Source: Micromonospora sp. NBC_00421
GTDB taxonomy: Bacteria; Actinomycetota; Actinomycetes; Mycobacteriales; Micromonosporaceae
Reading direction: 5' to 3'
Length of the DNA: 64,000 nucleotides
NCBI RefSeq assembly: GCF_036017915.1
Contig: NZ_CP107929.1
Coordinates: 310,001-374,000 of the forward strand
Positions 1 through 6,886 of this stretch are shown here, in pieces. Under the pieces are notes generated by a model that was not told where the DNA came from, did no database searches, and saw nothing but the letters and a program-made list of their open reading frames with translations. Position 1 is the first letter of the stretch. Every line of letters starts with the position of its first letter. The translations under genes and the position numbers were made by a program.

Positions 1-287
1 CGTGCCAGCAGGGCGGCGAACGCGGCGGCCGAGCCGACCAGGGCCAGCGCGCCCGTCACCCGTACCCCCAGGGTCGCCATCAGCGGCGGCGAGACCAGGC
101 TGTAGCCGAACGGCTGGATGCCGGCGTACCAACGCAGGTCGACCAGGGCAAAGCCGTGCGCGGCGAAGAAGTCGGCGCGCGCCACCTGGGCGGACAGGTC
201 GGAACCCAGTCGGGGCAGCGCCAGCCACACCCCGGCGAGCACGACGGCGAAACCGGTGGCCGACCCCACCACCCTGTTGCCCCGCAT
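1..287 (-). CDS. Membrane protein, probable GT-C glycosyltransferase, 5' part only
   Basis: This frame has no stop and runs off the left edge of the window, so only the first 95 codons are present. It starts with ATG at 287, preceded by a perfect GGAGGT Shine-Dalgarno at 292-297. The peptide opens with a positively charged end, then a hydrophobic segment near residues 10-30, and later a hydrophobic stretch rich in Ala, Leu and Val. That fits a polytopic membrane protein. It is divergent from an MptB-type mannosyltransferase whose start is only 35 bp away, which suggests a related envelope-glycan role. The family cannot be settled from this fragment. Confidence 0.65.
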   Translation of the reverse strand, partial: MRGNRVVGSATGFAVVLAGVWLALPRLGSDLSAQVARADFFAAHGFALVDLRWYAGIQPFGYSLVSPPLMATLGVRVTGALALVGSAAAFAALLA

Positions 288-291
288 GCCC

Positions 292-297
292 ACCTCC
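292..297 (-). promoter_or_regulatory. Ribosome binding site fixing the start of the truncated leftmost gene
   Basis: GGAGGT lies four bases before the ATG at 287. It supports translation leftwards although the gene is cut by the window edge. The 35-bp gap to the divergent start at 323 leaves little room for two full promoters, so promoter elements must overlap coding or leader sequence. Confidence 0.7.
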
Positions 298-322
298 GGT
301 CCGCGACCACGGTACTGGCAGC

Positions 323-1765
323 ATGGCGGACGTGCCTCACCACCTGTCCCGCTGGCTCGGTCTGTTCGGCTCGGTGCTGCTCGCCATCGCCGCGTACCTC
401 GGGGGTGCGCTGCCGGGTGGGGAACTGCGCCCCACCCCGGTCAGCATCTGGCAGAGCCGGCACGGGCCGCTGATCCTGATCCTCTGGCTGGTCGGCACCG
501 GGCTGCTGGCCTGGGCCTGGTGGACCCTGCGCGACCGGGTGCCGTCGACCCGGTGGGCGCTGGTCACCGCCGGGCTCTGGGTGCTGCCGCTGCTGTTCGC
601 GCCGCCGCTGGGCAGCCGGGACGTGTACGCGTACTCCTGTCAGGGCGCCAGCTACGTGGCCGGGATCAACCCGTACGAGCAGGGGGTGTCGGCGCTGCCC
701 TGCCCCTGGATCGACACCATCTCCTACATCTGGCGGGACACCCCCGCACCGTACGGACCGCTGTTCGTGATGATCGCCGGGGCGATCGTCCGGGCCACCG
801 GGTCACTCGACACCGACACCGCGCTGACCGTGAACATCGCCCTGTTCCGGCTGCTCGCGGTGCTCGGGGTGGTGTTGATCGCCGCCTGCCTGCCGGTGCT
901 GGCCCGGCGCTGCGGCGTACCGGTGGGGCGGGCGCTCTGGCTGGCGCTGGCCTCCCCGCTGGTCGGCGTACACCTGGTCTCGGGGGCGCACAACGATGCG
1001 CTGATGATCGGTCTGCTGGCCGCCGGCCTGGCCGTGGTGGCGACCCACCCGGGGCGGCGTTGGCCGCTGCTGGCCGGTGGGGTGCTGCTCGGCCTGGCCG
1101 GCGCGGTGAAGGTGACCGCCCTGGTGGTGGTGCCGTTCGCAGTGCTGGCCGCGCTGGCCGGGCCGTACCGGATCCGGGGAATGCTGCGCGACGGACTGCC
1201 GGTCGCCGGCGGTGCGCTGGTCGCGGTGGTCGGCGCGACCCTGGCGGCGGGCCTGGACTTCGGCTGGATCGCCGGCCTGGAACAGGGCGGCCTGGTGATC
1301 GCCTGGACGTCGCCGTCGACCGCGGTCGGGCAGACCGCCGGGTACGTGGCGGCGCTGTTCGGCGCGGACGTCGACGCGCTGCCGGTGACCCGGGCGATCG
1401 GCATGATGGTGCTGGCGGTGCTGCTTGTCTGGTTGTGGTGGCGGGCCCGCACCCGGGACCCGTTCTGGCACGCCGGCCTGGCCCTGGTCGCGACGGTGGC
1501 CCTCGCCCCGCTGTTCCACCCCTGGTACTGGCTCTGGCCGATGGCGGTGCTCGCCGCGACGACCCGCCGGACGACCAGGTGGTTCGCGCTGGTGGCGTTG
1601 ATCTCGGCGTTCCTGGTGCTGCCCGACGGCACCGGGCTGGCCCGGTTCACCAAGCTGCCCGGCGCCCCGCTGATGACGGTGTTGGTGATCGTCGTGGCCG
1701 TCCGGTTGGTACGGTCGGCTCGGGCGGACCGGCGGCCCACCACCGCCGATTCGACCGCCGACTGA
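323..1765 (+). CDS. mptB: Polyprenol phosphomannose-dependent alpha-1,6-mannosyltransferase, MptB family (copy 1)
   Basis: A 480-residue integral membrane protein with about 12 hydrophobic segments, the usual size for GT-C mannosyltransferases of the MptB family. It carries the family loop SRDVYAYSCQG near residue 97 and the VHLVSGAHNDA segment near 215. MptB enzymes transfer mannose from polyprenyl-phosphate-mannose at the outer face of the membrane to build the mannan backbone of lipoglycans. The open frame continues upstream to the window edge, but that sequence is not membrane-like and overlaps the divergent gene, so ATG 323 is preferred; it has no clear Shine-Dalgarno. A homologue follows at 1828, probably co-transcribed. 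Its stop codon lies in a short tandem repeat. Confidence 0.85.
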   Translation: MADVPHHLSRWLGLFGSVLLAIAAYLGGALPGGELRPTPVSIWQSRHGPLILILWLVGTGLLAWAWWTLRDRVPSTRWALVTAGLWVLPLLFAPPLGSRDVYAYSCQGASYVAGINPYEQGVSALPCPWIDTISYIWRDTPAPYGPLFVMIAGAIVRATGSLDTDTALTVNIALFRLLAVLGVVLIAACLPVLARRCGVPVGRALWLALASPLVGVHLVSGAHNDALMIGLLAAGLAVVATHPGRRWPLLAGGVLLGLAGAVKVTALVVVPFAVLAALAGPYRIRGMLRDGLPVAGGALVAVVGATLAAGLDFGWIAGLEQGGLVIAWTSPSTAVGQTAGYVAALFGADVDALPVTRAIGMMVLAVLLVWLWWRARTRDPFWHAGLALVATVALAPLFHPWYWLWPMAVLAATTRRTTRWFALVALISAFLVLPDGTGLARFTKLPGAPLMTVLVIVVAVRLVRSARADRRPTTADSTAD

Positions 1766-1814
1766 ACTACCGATCCGACCGCCGACTGAACCGTCGGTTT
1801 CGACCGCCGACTGA
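1752..1814 (+). repeat. Three direct repeats spanning the stop codon of mptB copy 1
   Basis: CGACCGCCGACTGA occurs at 1752-1765, 1776-1789 and 1801-1814, spaced 24 and 25 bp. The first copy contains the TGA stop of the upstream gene. The third runs into the GAGGAG Shine-Dalgarno of the next gene. The intergenic region therefore looks like a duplication of the gene's own 3' end. Confidence 0.85.
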
Positions 1815-1827
1815 GGAGAGATGGCCG

Positions 1828-3327
1828 GTGACCGGACCGGGCGTGCCGACCGGAGGGCGGGCCCGTTCGGCGCGTTACCTCGGGTTGACCGGAGCGGTGC
1901 TGCTCGGCGTGGCCGGCTGGCTGGGCGGGGTGCTGCCTCAGGTGCCGCCGACCGGCCCGTGGCGGGCACCGTACGGCCCCGCCGCGGTGTGCTGCTGGCT
2001 GGTCGGGACGGCGCTGATGGTGGGCGCCTGGTGGGCGCTGCGCGCCGGTGCCCCGTCGACCAGGTGGGCGTACGTCACCGCCGGGCTGTGGGCGCTGCCG
2101 CTGCTGGTCACCCCACCGCTCGCCAGCCGGGACGTCTACTCGTACGCCTGCCAGGGCTGGTCGTACGCGGCCGGGCACGACCCGTACCGGGTGGGGGTGG
2201 CGGTGGCCGGCTGCCCGTGGGTCGACTCGGTGGCACCGATCTGGCGGGACACCCTGGCCCCGTACGGCCCGGTCTTCGTGCTGCTGGCCGCGCTGGCCGC
2301 GGTGCTCGGCGGCACCCTGGTCGGCACCCTGGCCGTGCTGCGGCTGTACGCGGTGGCCGGGGTGCTGCTGGCGGCGCTCTGCCTGCCCGGCCTGGCCCGC
2401 GCCGCCGGGGTGCCCACCCGCCGGGCGGCCTGGCTGGGGTTGGCCTCCCCGCTGGTCGGGGTGCACCTGGTGGCCGGCGCGCACAACGACGCGGTGATGC
2501 TCGGGTTGCTCCTGTTCGGCCTGCTGGTGCTGGTCCGGTCGCCCGGTCGGACGCGGGCGCTGCTCGTGGCCGGGCTGCTGCTCGGGTTGGCGGTGGCGGT
2601 GAAGGCGACAGCGGTGGTGGTGCTGCCGTTCGCGGCGTTGGCGGCGGTGCACGGCCGCTACACCCTCCGGGCCCTGCTGCGCGACGGCGGCCGGCTGGCC
2701 GGGGCGGTCCTGGTCACCCTGGCGGCTGCCTCGGCGCTGTCCGGGCTGGGGCTGGGCTGGGTGGGCGGGTTGGCCCGCAGTGGCGACTCGAAGCAGTGGA
2801 CGTCGCCACCGACGGCGGTCGGCTTCGTGGTCGACTACGTCGGTGAGTGGGTCGGCCGACGCCCGGATGCGGTGCCGGTGACCCGGGCGGTCGGCCTGCT
2901 GGTGCTGGCGGTGCTGCTGGCGCTGCTGTGGTGGCGGGCGTGGACGGCGTTGCGTCGGCTCAACGACGTCCGGCAGCGGGTGCACCGGTTGGCGGCGGCC
3001 CGGCCCCGGGTCACCCTGCTCGCGGCGGGTGCCGCGCTGGCCGCGACGGTGCTGCTCGCCCCGGTCCTGCACCCGTGGTACGTGACCTGGCCGCTGCTGG
3101 TGCTCGCGGTGTCGGCGACCCGGACCACCTGGTTCGTGCTGCCCGCGGCGGTGGCATCCTTCCTCACCCTGCCCGACGGCACCACCGTCGCCCGGTACAG
3201 CAAGGCGCCCGGCGCGATCGTGGTGACCGCCCTGGTGTTGGTGGTGCTGGTCGGTGCGGTGCGGGGCCGGTGGAACGGAACGGGCCGGTTCCGCGAACGC
3301 GGAACCGGCCCGGCCGGTGGAACGTGA
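1828..3327 (+). CDS. mptB: Polyprenol phosphomannose-dependent alpha-1,6-mannosyltransferase, MptB family (copy 2)
   Basis: A 499-residue membrane protein clearly paralogous to the gene just upstream: shared SRDVY loop, WRDTLAPYGPV segment and GVHLVAGAHNDAVM segment, with the same spacing of hydrophobic helices. The start is GTG 1828, nine bases after GAGGAG; the ATG at 1821 is out of frame. The tandem pair probably makes successive or alternative mannan linkages in the outer envelope, using polyprenyl-phosphate-mannose. The gene ends 15 bp from the convergent glnA. A 13-bp hairpin lies inside its last codons (3282-3311). Confidence 0.85.
   Translation: MTGPGVPTGGRARSARYLGLTGAVLLGVAGWLGGVLPQVPPTGPWRAPYGPAAVCCWLVGTALMVGAWWALRAGAPSTRWAYVTAGLWALPLLVTPPLASRDVYSYACQGWSYAAGHDPYRVGVAVAGCPWVDSVAPIWRDTLAPYGPVFVLLAALAAVLGGTLVGTLAVLRLYAVAGVLLAALCLPGLARAAGVPTRRAAWLGLASPLVGVHLVAGAHNDAVMLGLLLFGLLVLVRSPGRTRALLVAGLLLGLAVAVKATAVVVLPFAALAAVHGRYTLRALLRDGGRLAGAVLVTLAAASALSGLGLGWVGGLARSGDSKQWTSPPTAVGFVVDYVGEWVGRRPDAVPVTRAVGLLVLAVLLALLWWRAWTALRRLNDVRQRVHRLAAARPRVTLLAAGAALAATVLLAPVLHPWYVTWPLLVLAVSATRTTWFVLPAAVASFLTLPDGTTVARYSKAPGAIVVTALVLVVLVGAVRGRWNGTGRFRERGTGPAGGT
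3282..3311. terminator. Hairpin terminator encoded inside the 3' end of mptB copy 2
   Basis: GGGCCGGTTCCGC at 3282-3294 pairs perfectly with 3299-3311 around a GAAC loop. It lies 14 bp before the stop codon and 32 bp beyond the end of the convergent glnA, so it can act on transcripts from both directions. It has no U-tract, as is common in high-GC actinomycetes. Confidence 0.6.
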
Positions 3328-3342
3328 CCGTCGAGGGAGACC

Positions 3343-4767
3343 TCAGCAGTCGAAGTACATGGCGAACTCGTGCGGGGTCGGGCGCAGACGCACCGGGTCG
3401 ACCTCGTTGGCCCGCTTCCAGCCGACCCAGGTGGAGATCAGGTCGGGCGTGAAGACGCCGCCGTCGAGCAGGTAGTCGTGGTCGGCCTCGAGCGCGTCGA
3501 GCACCTCCGGCAGCGAGCCCGGCACCTGCTTGACGTCGCCCCACTCCTCCGGCGGGAGGTCGTAGAGGTCCTTGTCGATCGGGGCCGGCGGCTCCATCTT
3601 GCTCTTGATGCCGTCCAGGCCGGCCATCATCATCGCCGAGAAGGCGAGGTACGGGTTGCTGGACGGGTCCGGCACCCGGAACTCGACCCGCTTGGCCTTG
3701 GCGTTGCTGCCGGTGACCGGGATGCGGGTGCAGGCGGAGCGGTTGCGCTGCGAGTAGACCAGGTTGACCGGGGCCTCGTAGCCGGGCACCAGCCGACGGT
3801 ACGAGTTGACCGTCGGGTTGGTGAACGCCAGCAGCGACGGGGCGTGGTGCAACAGGCCACCGATGTACCAGCGGGCCATGTCCGACAGGCCGGCGTAGCC
3901 GGTCTCGTCGTAGAACAGCGGCTCGCCGTTGAGCCAGAGGCTCTGGTGGGTGTGCATGCCGGAGCCGTTGTCGCCGAAGAGCGGCTTCGGCATGAAGGTG
4001 GCCGTCTTGCCGTTGGCCCAGGCCTCGTTCTTCACGATGTACTTGAAGAGCTGGAGCTGGTCACCGGCGTGCAGCAGGGTGGAGAACCGGTAGTTGATCT
4101 CCGACTGGCCGGCGGTGCCGACCTCGTGGTGCGACCGCTCCACGGTGAAACCACCGTCGACCAGGCGACGCACGATCGAGTCACGCAGGTCGGCGTAGTG
4201 GTCCACCGGCGGCACCGGGAAGTAACCGCCCTTGTACGCGGTCTTGTAGCCGCGGTTGCCGCCGACCTCCTCACGCCCGGTGTTCCACGCGCCCTCGACC
4301 GAGTCGATGTAGTAGAACGACTGGTGCGCTGAGGTCTCGTGGCGGATCGAGTCGAAGATGTAGAACTCGGCCTCGGCACCGAAGTACGCGGTGTCGGCGA
4401 TGCCGCTGGCGGCGAGGTAGGCCTCGGCCTTCTTGGCCACGTTGCGCGGGTCCCGGGAGTAGGCCTCCCGGGTGAACGGGTCGTGGATGAAGAAGTTCAG
4501 CGCGAGGGTCTTCTGCGTGCGGAACGGGTCGATGAAGGCGGTCGCGACGTCCGGGAGCAGGAGCATGTCCGACTCGTGGATCGCCTGGAAACCGCGGATC
4601 GACGAACCGTCGAACGCGAGACCGTCGGTGAAGACGCTGTCGTCGAAGGACTCCACCGGCAGATTGAAGTGCTGCATCACGCCGGGCAGGTCACAAAAAC
4701 GTACGTCGACGAACTTTACGTCCTCGTTCTTGAGGTATCGCAGGAGTTCCTCGGGATTGGCAAACAC
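3343..4767 (-). CDS. glnA: Glutamine synthetase type I
   Basis: A 474-residue GSI-beta glutamine synthetase, close to the usual 470. It makes glutamine from glutamate, ammonia and ATP in the cytoplasm as a dodecamer. Visible signatures are the N-terminal DGSSIRGF segment, the metal-binding AEAEFYIFD segment, the [10 protein letters not shown] loop and the NRSACTRIP segment. Tyr402 in [10 protein letters not shown] matches the adenylylation site used by GlnE. The start is GTG 4767 directly after AGGAGG; an in-frame GTG at 4788 would place that Shine-Dalgarno inside the gene. It is monocistronic and convergent with mptB. A four-box GlnR-like site lies 59 bp upstream, pointing to nitrogen control. 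Confidence 0.97.
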   Translation of the reverse strand: MFANPEELLRYLKNEDVKFVDVRFCDLPGVMQHFNLPVESFDDSVFTDGLAFDGSSIRGFQAIHESDMLLLPDVATAFIDPFRTQKTLALNFFIHDPFTREAYSRDPRNVAKKAEAYLAASGIADTAYFGAEAEFYIFDSIRHETSAHQSFYYIDSVEGAWNTGREEVGGNRGYKTAYKGGYFPVPPVDHYADLRDSIVRRLVDGGFTVERSHHEVGTAGQSEINYRFSTLLHAGDQLQLFKYIVKNEAWANGKTATFMPKPLFGDNGSGMHTHQSLWLNGEPLFYDETGYAGLSDMARWYIGGLLHHAPSLLAFTNPTVNSYRRLVPGYEAPVNLVYSQRNRSACTRIPVTGSNAKAKRVEFRVPDPSSNPYLAFSAMMMAGLDGIKSKMEPPAPIDKDLYDLPPEEWGDVKQVPGSLPEVLDALEADHDYLLDGGVFTPDLISTWVGWKRANEVDPVRLRPTPHEFAMYFDC

Positions 4768-4809
4768 ACGTCCTCCTGGCACGTCCACTCCGGTGGCTGG
4801 GCTCTGGCG

Positions 4810-4815
4810 ACGCTA
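4810..4815 (-). promoter_or_regulatory. Candidate glnA -10 box
   Basis: TAGCGT on the minus strand, about 43 bp before the GTG start. It would give a leader of roughly 36 nt. The GlnR-like site begins 10 bp upstream of it and so overlaps the -35 region. Confidence 0.4.
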
Positions 4816-4825
4816 TGACCGTGGG

Positions 4826-4863
4826 GTTGCTCGCCCGTGTCTCCAATGTTTCTGCCGTGTTAC
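4826..4863 (-). promoter_or_regulatory. GlnR-type operator upstream of glnA
   Basis: Read on the minus strand, four pentamers GTAAC, GAAAC, GACAC and GCAAC are each separated by exactly six bases. This is the a-site/b-site layout known for the actinomycete nitrogen regulator GlnR (gTnAC-n6-GaAAC repeated). Its place upstream of glnA fits the classical GlnR regulon. GlnR itself is not in the window. Confidence 0.8.
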
Positions 4864-5055
4864 GCCGCTAGCGGAGCGTCATCTGCGCCGCTCAGTACCC
4901 ACCCGGTTGTCCGTTCGGACGATACCGGCTGGAGCACTGTATCGCCATTCGATGTGATTAGACCGAATTTGCATAAACTGCTGGAACGCCCTGCCCGTCC
5001 ACCTGGTGACCGGTCGGCCCGGTCAGCCCCCGGTCGGCGTCGGGCCGATGCTGAC

Positions 5056-5061
5056 TACCCT
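5056..5061 (+). promoter_or_regulatory. -10 box for leaderless RDD gene
   Basis: TACCCT lies eight bases before the GTG at 5070, so transcription should begin at or next to the start codon. This spacing decides for GTG 5070 over the in-frame TTG at 5061, which overlaps the box. Confidence 0.55.
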
Positions 5062-5069
5062 TGACCGTC

Positions 5070-5480
5070 GTGACGAGTACGCCCGCTGCGGCACCGGTGC
5101 CGCCCGCCGCCGACCCCGCCTTCACCCCGCCGAGCCTCGGTCGACGGTTCGGGGCCCTGGTGATCGACTGGGTGCTCTGCCTGCTGGTGTCAAACTTCTT
5201 CGCCGACCCGGTCCGCGACGGCTGGGCCCCGGTGGTGGTGCTCGTCGTCGAGTACGGCTTCTTCCTCGGCCTCTTCGCCCAGACCCCCGGCATGTGGATC
5301 ACCCGGCTGCGCTGCCTCGACTGGTCCGACGGCGGTCGGCTGGGGATACCCCGGGCGCTCCTGCGCGGCCTGCTGCTGGCCCTGGTCGTACCACCCCTGA
5401 TCATGGATGAGCAGCGCCGTGGCCTGCACGACCGCCTCACCGGCGCGGTCATCGCCGACGCCCCCCGGACCACCGGCTGA
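5070..5480 (+). CDS. RDD family membrane protein
   Basis: A 136-residue protein with a Pro/Ala-rich N-terminus and then an RDD domain: LGRRFGALVIDW near residue 23 gives the Arg and first Asp, and RRGLHDRLTG near the C-terminus gives the second. Three hydrophobic segments are visible. RDD proteins are small inner-membrane proteins of mostly unknown function, some linked to ion exchange. An RDD gene next to glnA and the DUF4191 gene is, from memory, conserved in mycobacteria (Rv2219A) and other actinomycetes. It is probably leaderless. Confidence 0.85.
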   Translation: MTSTPAAAPVPPAADPAFTPPSLGRRFGALVIDWVLCLLVSNFFADPVRDGWAPVVVLVVEYGFFLGLFAQTPGMWITRLRCLDWSDGGRLGIPRALLRGLLLALVVPPLIMDEQRRGLHDRLTGAVIADAPRTTG

Positions 5481-5624
5481 TCACACCGGACCACCTGTTC
5501 GCGCCGGATCACCGCGCGATCGCACCCGGCCGCCCTGACCGCATCGGCCCGTCGGATGCCCCGGTCGCCCCGTCGCCCGTCGCCCGTCGGCCCGTCGCCC
5601 GTTGCATGCCCCCATCGCCCATCG

Positions 5625-5663
5625 CCGTCGTATGCCCGCGTCGTCCGTCGTATGCCCGCGTCG
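5625..5663 (+). repeat. Two tandem copies of a 19-bp sequence
   Basis: CCGTCGTATGCCCGCGTCG is found at 5625-5643 and 5645-5663, a period of 20 bp, just left of the inverted-repeat element. Related shorter GTCGCCC units precede it. Confidence 0.8.
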
Positions 5664-5686
5664 CCCCGCTGCATGATCGCGCTCGA

Positions 5687-5913
5687 TCCTTGTTGTCAAC
5701 ACCGTTGCGTTAGGTGGAACGGCTGTTCGTCAACCAGCGCTGCCTCGCCGATCATGGAGTTGTGGTGGGTGACAGAACGCCCGTAGAACCCCCAAAGTCG
5801 GCACCACCACTCCATGATCGCCGAGCGGGCCCACCCCGCTCCCCGATCGGGCACTTCCTGTCCCGGGTTGACCAGCCGCCCACGGCGTTAACGCAACGGT
5901 TTGTCCTTGTTGT
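5687..5913. mobile_element. Candidate MITE: nested inverted repeats flanked by a 10-bp direct repeat
   Basis: TCCTTGTTGT occurs as a direct repeat at 5687-5696 and 5904-5913. Just inside it are inverted copies of ACCGTTGCGTTA (5701-5712 and 5889-5900, 12 of 12 bp). In the middle is a second, 24-bp inverted repeat (5744-5767 with 5802-5825). Direct repeats outside terminal inverted repeats suggest a target-site duplication around a small non-autonomous transposon of about 207 bp. There is no transposase gene. The distance from direct to inverted repeat differs by one base between ends, so boundaries are approximate. Confidence 0.5.
5744..5825. repeat. 24-bp hairpin of REP-like type
   Basis: The sequence around GATCATGGAGTTGTGGTG at 5744-5767 pairs with 5802-5825 with two mismatches, around a 34-nt loop. 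It is the centre of the MITE-like element and could also fold as RNA. Confidence 0.75.
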
Positions 5914-6117
5914 AGTGGTCTCGCGGAAGTCGGATGCCACTACAGCAACGATCGAGCGCGGCCATGACGTGGTTGATCTCTTCCGCGGCGGGATCACGCG
6001 GCAGGCGCGGGTGGGCAGGGGCGCGGAGGTGTAGGCGCGGAGGGCGAGTGGCCGGCCGTGGGACGGCGCGGGCCTCCGAGGCCGAGCGGCGTAGGGGTGC
6101 CGCGTCCGGCGGTAGGG

Positions 6118-6807
6118 TCAGCGGCCCCGCGTCTGGCGGAACGCGCGGCCCGGGGGCCGCATGTTCTTCGGGATCGCGCCCTTGGGCATCTGCGGGCGGG
6201 CGGTGAGCGCCTTGAGCCGCTTGTCGAGCGAGTTGACGTCCTTGCCGTTCAGGGTGCGCGGCAGCCGCATCAGGGTCATCCGCAGCTTGCGGATCGGCAG
6301 CTCACCCTCGCCCTGGCCGATCACGTAGTCGTGCAGCGGCGCGGAGCCGATCACCTTGGCCAGCCGGCGCTTCTCCTGGCCCAGCAGGCCCCGGACCCGC
6401 TGCGGGTTGCCCTCGGCGAGCAGGATCACGCCGGGCCGGCCGATCACCAGGTGCACCATGTCCATCTGGGTGGTGGAGCTGACCGCCGGAGTGACCCGCC
6501 AGTCGCCACGCATGCTCTCCATGATCTGCGCCGCCGCGCCGGGCTGCCCCTCGGCGGCGTTCATCATCGCCTTGTTGGACCGCAGGTTGAGCACGATCAG
6601 CACGGCGAGCAGGGCGAACAGGATGCCGATCGGCAACCACAGCCAGCCCCAGAGGATCACCGCGACCACGGTGAGCGCGAGCGGGATCAGCACCGCCCCG
6701 GCGGCCAGTGGCGCGAACCACCTGTCCTGCTTGGCGGTGAACTTGAACACCATCCCGATCTGCTTCAGCCGCTGGCCGAACGAGACCTTCTCCTGGGGCT
6801 TTGCCAT
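6118..6807 (-). CDS. DUF4191 domain-containing membrane protein
   Basis: A 229-residue protein matching the actinobacterial DUF4191 family, as I recall it: a short basic N-terminus (KVSFGQRLKQIGMVFKFT), two hydrophobic segments near residues 32-75, then a soluble basic domain ending in KNMRPPGRAFRQTRGR. Its function is unknown. The gene usually sits beside lipA and glnA, as here; the mycobacterial counterpart is Rv2219. ATG 6807 follows TAGACT by seven bases, indicating a leaderless transcript. Extra in-frame codons upstream look non-coding. Confidence 0.88.
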   Translation of the reverse strand: MAKPQEKVSFGQRLKQIGMVFKFTAKQDRWFAPLAAGAVLIPLALTVVAVILWGWLWLPIGILFALLAVLIVLNLRSNKAMMNAAEGQPGAAAQIMESMRGDWRVTPAVSSTTQMDMVHLVIGRPGVILLAEGNPQRVRGLLGQEKRRLAKVIGSAPLHDYVIGQGEGELPIRKLRMTLMRLPRTLNGKDVNSLDKRLKALTARPQMPKGAIPKNMRPPGRAFRQTRGR

Positions 6808-6814
6808 GCCGCCG

Positions 6815-6820
6815 AGTCTA
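6815..6820 (-). promoter_or_regulatory. -10 box for leaderless DUF4191 gene
   Basis: TAGACT on the minus strand ends seven bases before ATG 6807. No Shine-Dalgarno is present. The promoter lies in the gap to the upstream FAD gene, so this gene is transcribed separately. Confidence 0.6.
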
Positions 6821-6886
6821 GTGCTCCCCGCCGGGACGGATGATCCCCGGCCGGTGGTGCGGTCGGCAGCACCCCCCGGGCGGCGG

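Larger units (their letters stand above)
4768..5069. other. Divergent regulatory region between glnA and the RDD gene
   Basis: This gene-free stretch of about 300 bp carries the glnA leader, a GlnR-like operator (4826-4863) and, at its right end, the -10 box of the RDD gene. The middle (about 4870-5000) is less GC-rich than the surrounding genes. No reading frame in it looks coding. Confidence 0.7.
5481..6117. other. Gene-free stretch of 637 bp with repeats and a MITE-like element
   Basis: No open frame here shows coding bias or a recognisable product. The left part (5540-5670) is made of short GTCGCCC and GTATGCCCGCGTCG repeats. The middle (5687-5913) holds nested inverted repeats flanked by a 10-bp direct repeat. 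The right part (5920-6117) is unremarkable GC-rich sequence next to the 3' end of the DUF4191 gene. Confidence 0.75.

Noticed and set aside
2..322. In-frame extension of mptB copy 1 to the window edge
   Set aside because: The translated sequence is Arg/Pro-rich and not membrane-like, and it overlaps a divergent gene that has a perfect Shine-Dalgarno.
1821..2846. ATG 1821 as a start for the second mptB gene
   Set aside because: It is in a different frame whose translation has no membrane segments; GTG 1828 continues the MptB frame.
724..3072. 782-codon open frame antisense to the two mptB genes
   Set aside because: It is a GC-bias shadow with Gln/Arg/His/Pro-rich translation and no recognisable domain; the membrane proteins on the other strand explain the sequence.
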